Below, piece by piece: positions 21,084 to 29,500 of a stretch of DNA of 64,000 nt (position 1 is its first letter; every line of letters begins with the position of its first letter). A program made the position numbers and the translations under genes. This stretch comes from Phytophthora sp. 'mugwort' (taxonomy: Eukaryota; Oomycota; Peronosporomycetes; Peronosporales; Peronosporaceae): assembly GCA_033558025.1 (NCBI GenBank), contig JAUCEF010000002.1, positions 1,240,001-1,304,000 of the forward strand. Reading direction: 5' to 3'. The notes under the pieces were generated by a model, which saw nothing but the letters and a program-made list of their open reading frames with translations, searched no databases and was not told the origin of the DNA.

Positions 21084-22757
21084 CTAAAGCGAATACTGCG
21101 TCGTCCCGTCCTCTCCTTCCGTCTCGCGGATCTGCAGTTCTTCACCAGGTTGCAGTGTAATGTTTCCGTCCGTGCTGTCTCTTGGTCCTCGTCCAGATGC
21201 TTGGATCCCGTTGCTTCGTGCTTGTGCTTGCTCCATTGCGAGTCCATTGTACGAGCTTCGCAACGTGTGCTTCTTTCCATCACGGGAGCCATGCCGATGG
21301 ATTGAGCGTCGACGGAAGACGGCAGTTGTCTGTAGTTTGCTGGCCTCTTCTAATGCTTGACGCCGCTTTTCATAGGCCTTTGGATCCAGAAACCTCCAAC
21401 GTCGACACACTTGCGAGTCTGTCCGATCGCCCAGCTCAGCAGCAAGTCGAGGCCATAGTCTCGCAGACTCGACCCCCCACTCTTGCACTCTCGCCAGGAT
21501 GATGCGATCTTCCTGCTTAGTAAACTTGCGGAACGACAAGTCCGGGTTCAGACAATTCAAGTATCGATCGCGAACTGCTGGTTGGGTGCGCCCGGGGATA
21601 TGGTGACAAATGTCGTTCCAAGCGACTTGCTCCTGATTAAACTCACAGCCATTGGGTGCGTACGCGCGGAGTGCCAGCAGCATACGTCGATCTTCAATCA
21701 CTGAGAACTTGCCTCGTCGAAGACCGGGAGCGAGTGAGAGCTGCCAGCGATGACGAATCTGCTCCGAGACGCGGCCGTCGAGCAAGTCGGCAATGACATT
21801 CCACTTCTCCCCAAATACTGGGACAGCTTGGCGCAAGATCTCGTCTTCTTCAGGTGTAAAGCTCGATTTCGTGTTACCTGCACACAACGCCGTCTGGTAT
21901 CGAGTTAGACAATGTGCCGCTGGTCTTCCCGGGACGGGCATGCGCTTGGCAATCTCATGCCACTTGTTGACTAGGGCAGGATCCACCTCACCCGTCGCTA
22001 GACGTCTCAGTGCCGCGTCTTCTTGCTTCGTCCAGGCACAAAGCCGCAATTTAGGCGACTCGTGCAGGTCGTACCACAACTTACAGGCAAAACCTGAGCG
22101 TTCAATCGGGAGCTGCCTCGACTTCCTCAGGTCCTGCCACGTCTGGATACCGTTCCATACTTGCAACGGAATCTCGACGTCTGGCGCGTGGGTCATGTAG
22201 AAATCCTCGGCAAATTCCTGGATGACTTTCCGTTCTCGAGCCGAGAAAATGGTCGGAGGCCCCGCGACGAACGATTCGTGGCTGTGACGACGCAGAAACT
22301 CCGTGTCAGCATTAGGTGGAGGCTCTGACATCGCTCTTAGCGCCGCCTGTTCGGCATCCTCGGCGTCACAGGCCTCCACCGTCTTGAGCGTCTTCTTCTT
22401 CGGTCTTCCAACCTTCCGCTCGCGCTTCTCCTCGTCCGTGAAGAATGAAACCTGCTGGCGGATGTACGAGCGCGGCACAACACCCGACATTTTCTTCCTG
22501 GTGCGCGGATCCTTCTCGTAGCGCTGCAGCATCTTCTCCTTCCGCGGTATAGCAGGCAACAGCGCGTCCATGGCCTGTTGAGCTCTTCGTAGAGCCATGC
22601 GACGTCGAATCGACTGCGTTTTCGCTATGAGTTTCGTCTCTTCACGGGCGAGCGACTGCGCAAGGGATTGCAGCTCAGCCACGAGAGCGTGGTTGGCTCC
22701 GAGCGCCTCCGCGACGGCCGCAGCGGAGCCGCGTGCGTCGACACCCTTTGGCGCCAT
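21084..22757 (-). CDS. Multi-Myb DNA-binding protein, SNAPC4-like
   Basis: SNAPC4 is the large DNA-binding subunit of the complex that starts small nuclear RNA transcription. The start was set at MAPKGVDARG (22757), because the 32 residues upstream look like untranslated sequence. The protein is 557 residues. A coiled-coil start (20-70) is followed by a basic block with an AT-hook-like GRPKKK near 118. A conserved helical region with FYMTHAPDVEIPLQVWNGIQ (187-206) comes next. Four Myb/SANT repeats lie near 240-290, 299-342, 349-405 and 410-458, each with Trp or aromatic spacing (WTKQEDAAL, FTPEEDEIL, FSVIEDRRML, FTKQEDRII). The order of partial and full Myb repeats fits SNAPC4, but other Myb families are possible. 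Confidence 0.75.
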   Translation of the reverse strand: MAPKGVDARGSAAAVAEALGANHALVAELQSLAQSLAREETKLIAKTQSIRRRMALRRAQQAMDALLPAIPRKEKMLQRYEKDPRTRKKMSGVVPRSYIRQQVSFFTDEEKRERKVGRPKKKTLKTVEACDAEDAEQAALRAMSEPPPNADTEFLRRHSHESFVAGPPTIFSARERKVIQEFAEDFYMTHAPDVEIPLQVWNGIQTWQDLRKSRQLPIERSGFACKLWYDLHESPKLRLCAWTKQEDAALRRLATGEVDPALVNKWHEIAKRMPVPGRPAAHCLTRYQTALCAGNTKSSFTPEEDEILRQAVPVFGEKWNVIADLLDGRVSEQIRHRWQLSLAPGLRRGKFSVIEDRRMLLALRAYAPNGCEFNQEQVAWNDICHHIPGRTQPAVRDRYLNCLNPDLSFRKFTKQEDRIILARVQEWGVESARLWPRLAAELGDRTDSQVCRRWRFLDPKAYEKRRQALEEASKLQTTAVFRRRSIHRHGSRDGKKHTLRSSYNGLAMEQAQARSNGIQASGRGPRDSTDGNITLQPGEELQIRETEGEDGTTQYSL

Positions 22758-23078
22758 TGATGTTGACGTATTGGTGATAAAGCAAAACACTAGTTGGAGT
22801 GGGTTATTTAAAAGGATCAGCGTAAAACCCCAAATTTTTTTGTTAACTAGCATCTACACCGGTATACAAAGTAGAAGCCGTCTACAATTCATTAAAAAGT
22901 GGTTTGGGCATCTTCATAGGAACTACAAAAAACTGGATGGTTTCTAAATAAATCCACAACACTGAACAGCACCTCGCCTTATTCACATCAATCCACCAAA
23001 AACTTGTTCATACCTCAGTATCTTGCAGAGAAGACCAAACGCCATGTCTCCATCCGATACAAACCTCCTCGTTCCTAC
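22758..23078. other. Intergenic, 5' region of the Myb gene and 3' region of the transporter
   Basis: AT-rich and without a supported reading frame. It holds the upstream region of the minus-strand Myb gene and the 3' end of the minus-strand transporter gene. Confidence 0.5.
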
Positions 23079-25013
23079 TCACTTGGTGTCATTCAACAGC
23101 GCCAATAGATTGACCGTCGCGGCGTACGCGACAAGGCCCACAAACAGCACGGTGATGGCGATTCCAGCAGGACGACTGTACTCGCCATACGTGCGCATCT
23201 CTTGGGCTTCCAGCTTCTGACGCGGCAATAAATAGAGGATCGGTACCAGCGCCAGTAGATTGATCGCACCGTTCGAGAGCACAAAAGAGAGCACTTTGGC
23301 GCGCGTCTCGGACGCGTCCTGTGCGATCACATCGTCCGTAAAGTCCTTCTTGATTGCCGCATTCGACGTGCTAATCGCGTCCGAGAATGTCAGAATCGCC
23401 ATACTAATCAACGTGTTATAGGACGCTACGAGCCCCGTGGTCGCACCTTCCAGGCAGTTCTCGGTAATCTCCACAATAGGCAGCGACGTTACCAGCAGCA
23501 CTGCAGCACGCGAGATGCCAACCAACGACAAGACAGACAGAGTATACCACGCGCTACGTACCCCATCAAGGATTGGTGGGAGCGCTGCAAGTAAATTCAC
23601 GGCCACGCCAAGCAGCAACCCCCCCACCGAGATGCGTACCCAACTGTAATTGAACAGTGTGAGCTGGAATGCGAGGATCGAGAGGATCATAAGAACCTGC
23701 TTTGGGATCTCGCCCACACGCTTCGCATTAGGCGAAGCATTTGCCCAATAACTCACTGCTTCGTCGGCAAAATTGAATCTGAAGGACGACAGGAACACTG
23801 AGAAGCAGACGAACAAGAGGATACGCCAGACTGCCTCTTGCTGCAGAATGCTCCATAGCTGATGTGTAAGTGACAAGCGATCCACCGAGTCCACCTTGAG
23901 CTGTCGAGGCTCCTCATCGAGACGGAACAAGACTGCCGGGATGGGAATCAGCGTCACTACTGCCATCATCAGAATAATGATCTTCATCGAGACCACCGTC
24001 TCGGTCGTCTCGAACTCCTTGTTGTAGCCCACGACCAAGGAGATCACAATGTCTGCCAGCAGTGTCGCCGCCTCTTGCGTCAGCAAATACTGCACCAGTA
24101 ACGTGCCGCGTTCATGGATCGGTTCGCGTTGTGATAACTCGACTAAAAACGCAAACGCAGCGACAGAAGCGACCGTAATACCTAAACTTGCTGCCATCAT
24201 GAGAAGCACGTAGACGGCGCCTCCATAGAACGTTCGGACGCTGGGATTCATGAAACCTGCACGGTCGTCGATCAATGCCACGATGACGAGTGCCATCAGC
24301 GCCATGTAGGCGAAGACCCACCCTCCCAGCATGTAAGACTTGCGGTGGAAGCTCCAGATCGGGTAGAAATCGGAAAGCAGGCCGATGAAAAAGCTCACCA
24401 CGCCAGGTAATTTGAGAAATCGAAGCGTGGCTGTGCACTGGTCGCTGTTGAAGCTCAGATAGACGCAAAGCAGCGGCTGGAACGCGTCAGCGAGAAACGG
24501 GATCATGAAACCTGTAGCTGCCGCCGAGATCGCTAAGCCACAGTATGGCTGTGAGAACAACTCCACCAGTGCCCCTGCTCGTAAACTGCCGTACAACAAG
24601 TGGTTAAAAAAGCCCGAGGGTGGAGCTGTCGCCGCTCTCCTCCTCTCTGAAGGTCGAACCACTTCCTGTAGCAGCTGAATGGACGGTGGGGCCGAGCTGG
24701 ACCTGCCAACGACCGGAACGTCCGAATCCACCCACGTCCGATCGAACGCGACCGAGTGTTTCTGTCCTGTCTCGCACGTGTTGCTGGCTCCTGTAGCTGC
24801 TCGAGACCGCGCACTGGCACTCAATACGTCGTCCACGTTGTCTGTCGGCGTGGACGAATGCAACCTCAATTCTCTAGGCACCCGGAGGCCATACACGTCG
24901 TCCCCGGCGCCAGTCTGTGCAGCGATGCGGTCCCAGTCGTACGCTGTACTCTCGGCGCAGAACGATCCTTCCGAGATGAAGCTATAGCTCTTGGATGACC
25001 GCTCGCTCTGCAT
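23079..25013 (-). CDS. Folate-biopterin (BT1) type membrane transporter
   Basis: A single-exon protein of 644 residues in the major facilitator fold. Residues 1-135 are a hydrophilic Ser-rich leader. About twelve hydrophobic spans follow from residue 150 on (for example GLAISAAATGFMIPFLADAF, MALMALVIVALI, VYVLLMMAASLGITVASVAA, GGLLLGVAVNLLAALPPILDG). The loop between the second and third spans has KLPGVVSFFIGLLSDFYPI, a stretch typical of the BT1 family, and the second half has a matching ATTGLVASYNTLISMAILTFS. The BT1 family moves folates, pterins or S-adenosylmethionine and is expanded in oomycetes. The substrate here cannot be told from sequence. The C-terminus is short and cytosolic. Confidence 0.75.
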   Translation of the reverse strand: MQSERSSKSYSFISEGSFCAESTAYDWDRIAAQTGAGDDVYGLRVPRELRLHSSTPTDNVDDVLSASARSRAATGASNTCETGQKHSVAFDRTWVDSDVPVVGRSSSAPPSIQLLQEVVRPSERRRAATAPPSGFFNHLLYGSLRAGALVELFSQPYCGLAISAAATGFMIPFLADAFQPLLCVYLSFNSDQCTATLRFLKLPGVVSFFIGLLSDFYPIWSFHRKSYMLGGWVFAYMALMALVIVALIDDRAGFMNPSVRTFYGGAVYVLLMMAASLGITVASVAAFAFLVELSQREPIHERGTLLVQYLLTQEAATLLADIVISLVVGYNKEFETTETVVSMKIIILMMAVVTLIPIPAVLFRLDEEPRQLKVDSVDRLSLTHQLWSILQQEAVWRILLFVCFSVFLSSFRFNFADEAVSYWANASPNAKRVGEIPKQVLMILSILAFQLTLFNYSWVRISVGGLLLGVAVNLLAALPPILDGVRSAWYTLSVLSLVGISRAAVLLVTSLPIVEITENCLEGATTGLVASYNTLISMAILTFSDAISTSNAAIKKDFTDDVIAQDASETRAKVLSFVLSNGAINLLALVPILYLLPRQKLEAQEMRTYGEYSRPAGIAITVLFVGLVAYAATVNLLALLNDTK

Positions 25014-25408
25014 GCTGTCTAACTGTGTATCTGTATATGTCTAATTGGTCCTTGATAGTGGAAGAACGGGAGCTTTTAGTCGCTGGAATGACGAGTAGAA
25101 CGGAGACCACGAGGCCTGAAGCGGCCGGAACGGTCGCTGCTGGAAGCGAAAGAGACTGCGGAGAGGCACTGCGAGGTCTGGTAATCGCACGCAACGCTCC
25201 GCTTTCGTCGTCATGCACTGTGGCGTCGGTCTCCTTTTGCCCTTTTAGACACAAGTCACAGCGGACTTGTGACTCGCTCTTTCGGTCCGACTCGATGACG
25301 CTAATGAGAGGCAAATAGAGAAAGGGGGATGGACAGTTGGACAGGGAGTTTGTATGGCGGGGAAATTTTGAACAAAACCTGAACCCAAAATTGCCACAAG
25401 GTGACGAC
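25014..25408. other. Bidirectional upstream region, transporter / small Cys-rich gene
   Basis: Nearly 400 bases between divergent starts. No gene or clear initiator box was recognised. Confidence 0.4.
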
Positions 25409-25760
25409 ATGGGAGATCACGGCACCACAAAAGATAATAACAAAGCTGAGCTTTTTGATAATGATCGGAGGCGATATGCCCAAGGCTTAACGGATGATAT
25501 GCTTGCTCGTTTCCAGTCGTTTGCAGTGGCCCATTGCCAGTGGGTGGGTGCCGTTCTCAGGAGTGTTATGGTCGTTCCTTTTTTTCACTGTCGAACTAAC
25601 CGTTCTTGCACGTCTTTTCGCCGATGTGTTTTGGTGCCAGATTTGTGGCTCCGTGCTTTGCTGCATAGCTTCGTGTCGTGACGTCAATAAGAAGAGCCTC
25701 TTTGAATGCAGCGATTGTCGGCGACTAAGAGACTCGCAAGACGTAGAAGAAGAAACATAA
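25409..25760 (+). CDS. Small Cys-rich protein, possible zinc binder
   Basis: Two exons, 25409-25543 and 25641-25760, joined TGG|GTGGGT to CCAG|ATT. The sum is 255 bases, 84 residues. The first exon is charged and ends with VAHCQW. The second adds ICGSVLCCIASC and, after a basic loop, LFECSDCRR. The spacing of Cys (HC..IC, then CSDC) would suit one zinc site. The intron has a T-rich tract before the acceptor and the frame is open across the join, which supports the model. The family was not recognised, and a shorter unspliced version would lose the second half of the Cys pattern. Confidence 0.45.
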
Positions 25761-25931
25761 CTGACTTGTCCACCACGATGCCATTATTTTTTCTGTTTTT
25801 TTAAAATAAAATTAATTTAACTTAACTGATACCAATAATGGAATTCATTTAACTTCATTATGTACACATCACGCTTATTTCAGTGCTACAACTTCTACCT
25901 ATGCATGTGCGCCACATAACGGTAGCCGACC

Positions 25932-26492
25932 ATGCTACTACCAATAGGCTGCGCACTGACGCCGCTGCGGGCGCGTGTTCCGCGCCGCGCGTTGTCTGAA
26001 GCCTCCGCCGCCATACTAGCCACATCCCTGCGCGACATTGCGCGCTCGGGCGCGCGCGTCGTGGACCTGCAGCTTCCTCAGTCCGATGACCTGGTGTGTC
26101 GCCAGCTCATGTGCGAGCACGTGGGCGACGCCTGTGCCTGCCGTCTGGCGCTCGCGCTGGAGCGCGTGCCGCGTCTGCAGCGCCTCGATCTGTCCCACAA
26201 CCAGCTGCGCGCGCTGCCCGACGCCGTGTTCGCACTGCAGACACTGGAGACGCTCGACCTCCACAAGAACCGCCTCACAACGCTGTCCACAGACGTGCAG
26301 AAGCTCGTGCGATTGGAGACGCTGGACGTGAGCCATAACCAGTTGAAGACACTGCCGGTGGAGCAGCTAGAGACGCTCTCGAAGCTCCAGACGCTGCGGG
26401 TGGCGGGTAATACCGAGTTAATAGAGGCGCTACAGGATAAAGAGACGCTTAAGATGACGGAGCAGCTGCGGAAGAAGATTGTGCTCGAGTAA
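25932..26492 (+). CDS. Short leucine-rich repeat protein
   Basis: A single-exon protein of 186 residues. Four or five leucine-rich repeats of the 23-residue type run from about residue 75 to 165 (LQRLDLSHNQLRALP, LETLDLHKNRLTTLS, LETLDVSHNQLKTLP, LQTLRVAGN). They follow an Arg/Ala-rich first third with a Cys cluster (EHVGDACACR). It ends in a Lys-rich helix. It is similar in size to LRRC57-like proteins of unknown function. It converges on the armadillo gene with 70 bases between stops. Confidence 0.75.
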   Translation: MLLPIGCALTPLRARVPRRALSEASAAILATSLRDIARSGARVVDLQLPQSDDLVCRQLMCEHVGDACACRLALALERVPRLQRLDLSHNQLRALPDAVFALQTLETLDLHKNRLTTLSTDVQKLVRLETLDVSHNQLKTLPVEQLETLSKLQTLRVAGNTELIEALQDKETLKMTEQLRKKIVLE

Positions 26493-26562
26493 GAGAGAGA
26501 AAGAAAGAGAAGAAGGATGAAGAGAAAGTAATGATGGTGTATATAACTTTATTACTAGGGAA

Positions 26563-29500
26563 CTAGATCCTGGGAAGAGTGAGGCCAGAGCTGGAACTGG
26601 AGCTGTCACTGCCAAGACGATGCTGCGACGAGTCCCTGTGGCCAGCGCCGCCGAGGAGTCGTGTACTGTTGAGCATGGACGAACTACTGTGACTATTGTC
26701 ATGGATCAGAGACCGACTTGAACGCCGTACCACAGTGTGCGAGGAAGGAACCTTGGAGATCCGCCTGGAGATAGACGAGCTGCTGTCCGTGTGGTTTCCT
26801 GGGCTGGCACCAATGCCAAAGGCCGCACTGCCTCGATTGCTCGAAGATGGTGCGATCAACGCTCGTCCCGTGGGCTTCTTTTTCACAGGAGACGGCATTC
26901 GAGTCTCATCGTCCTCTTCAGTGCTCGCTATGGACCTGGCGCTCGATCCAATAGTAAATTTCCGGGCTTGTCGTGGCTGGTCATGCTCCTGGTCGTCGTC
27001 ATCCAGCTCTCCTGTGTCCGTTCCAATAGCTATCGCAATTGCACCCGATAGTTCATTGCCACTGCTTCCTGCTGGATCCAGCAACGTGGTTGCTAGTTTG
27101 GCAAAGCGTGAGTTCTCAAGCCGTAGCAAGTACTTTGACGGCCGCACTTGGAGAAGCTGGAAGCGACCGTACAGTTTGTCCTGGATTGTGGCTCCAGAAG
27201 GAGGCACCACGGGTGCAAGTCCCGCTAGGAACGTACGCGGCTCCACCGGCACGAACCGCGCGTCGTCGATGGCCGAACTGCGGAAGTCCCAGCAAACAGG
27301 CAGTGGTGTCTCGAAGCGCAGCGTCGCGTTGCCCGTAAGGAACGTCCAGTCTTTCTCCGTTGCGACGCGAAGTACAGCCAGTGCTGGAGGCATCGCAGCA
27401 GCTAAGCGGTCGACCCGTTGGATACCAGCTGGATCGAGCTCGAACATGGCAAGTAATGCAGTCACGACGCCTGCTTCCATCAAGTTATCCATCTCGGCAA
27501 ACCCTCGTCGAAGAGGCTGGTCGGAGCCGTCGCTTTCCGGAGCTTGGACGACTGCCAGACGCTCTTTGACGCGGTGCTTGATGTGTGCCAATGCTACGGC
27601 ACAAGCCGGCGCCATATCGCTGCCACCGTCTGTTGAAAGTCGAATAAGCAGTGGCACGACCCCACTGATAACCAGCGCGTCTAAGCTGCGCATGCCTTCG
27701 CTTTCTCGGAGGTTCTCGGCCTTGTCGTCACCGCTGTTTCCGTCTTCATCTTCCCCGCTAACGTGACACGAAGTAAGGTTGTAGAACGCCAGGATGACGT
27801 GTTTGCTGGCCTGCACTTGACGGCGACCGGGACAGCAAGCGTTCACGACGGCACGAAGCAGCGGCACAAGACGCACGTCACGCATGAGCAGCAGACATAC
27901 AGCCTCTCCATGTGTCGATAATGCGCGAAGGATGACAGCACATCGCTCCGCCATCTCTTGACGAGCTTCGTGGGCTTTCTTGCTCGCAGTATCTTCGCCA
28001 GGAAGTGGCGTATCGTTACCAAGATCGAGCGCACGTGTCACCACGTCTAGTGCGCCATCGGCTATCACCGTCTCGCCGGACTTCTCACAGCGAGCAAGTT
28101 GACTTAGTGCGTAGATGGCGGCAGGAAGAGCAGATGGAGGACCTCTCGAGCGTTCCGCGACGTCCGTAATCTCACGTAGGACTCGTACAGCACCAGTTGC
28201 GATGAGCTCGTGCCAATGCAACGGGTCTTCACATAAGGCAGCTATTGTTTCTGCGCAAACTTCACCAACTCGTACTGAGCTTCGCAGTGATTGAGGGCGA
28301 CACAGCAACGTCGGGACCAGGCCGTGGGTCAATAGCGCGCGACGGTGACGTCCGTGGAACGTCAAGTTGGCCAGAATCTGCACACACGCGAGCATCAGTG
28401 CATCGTCCTCCGGGTCATCGCTCCCGTCTTGGCGTTCTTGGCTTGCATTATGAGCAAGCACGCGAATAATTTGAGAGATCGCTCCGGCTTCTTCGATGCG
28501 GTCGTGTAATCCTGGAAAGCACGAGATGTTGCAAAGCGCATTGAGTGCATATTCGTGCTGCTGTCGCTGTTCCCGTTCAATTGCTGCAGTTTCGGCTTCT
28601 ACGTCTGAGGTTTCAGCATCCAGTGGCGCATGAAGCAGCTTCTTGGTGAGTACTTCGACGAGTCCGAGGGTGGCCATCGCCTCGCAGTTGACTCGATATG
28701 TCGACAGGAAGCAGAGCGCGGCGCCACACGCGTGTCTTGTTGGCGGATCGGCGTGCTCGCAGAGCACTAGCAGGGCCACCAGTGCACCATTTTCTACTAG
28801 CCTCACTGCCATGCTCGAAGAGCTACCCGACATGGTGGCGTCACTGCTCGGAACAAGCTTTTTAGCTGATGGAGGCTTGGGCTCTGACGCCAAGTTGGTT
28901 AGACATGCAGCGAGCTTCCGATGGATCTCCTGGCTGCTGAACTCCATCTCACAGAGCTTGGTGACGACCTGTGCGACCTTGAGCTCCATGAGCGTCTCCG
29001 CGAGCGCTGGATCACAGCTGAGGTTGTACAACGCAGTGACGCACAGCATCCGGATCTCCACGCTCTCGAGCCGTGCGAGCTTCACGAGTGCGTACAAGAC
29101 GCCGTCTTTGATGTGTGCTGCCCGTAACTCGTCGTGGATGAGCAGGTTAAAGAGTGCGCGTGCGCAAATCTCCTTGGTTGAGTCGCTGTTGATGCGCAAG
29201 AGCGCGTTCACAATGAAGTCGGGCACGGTTCCTTCCTTCCAGACATAGCGCACACCCACGGGTTTGGCTGCTGGCGGTTCGACGGCCAAGTTACACAGGG
29301 CGACGGCCGAGTAGATCTGGATATCCTCGACGCCGCAGCGCATCATGAGGGTCAGGGCCGGATACAGCTCGGCACAACGCGTCAGCAGGCCGCGGTGTGT
29401 CGCGCTCGACGCCAATTTCGCGAACGCAATTGCACACGTGAGCGTTGTGGGGGCATACGACGAAGCGGACAGGTCGATCAGCATGTCCAGTACCGGCGTT

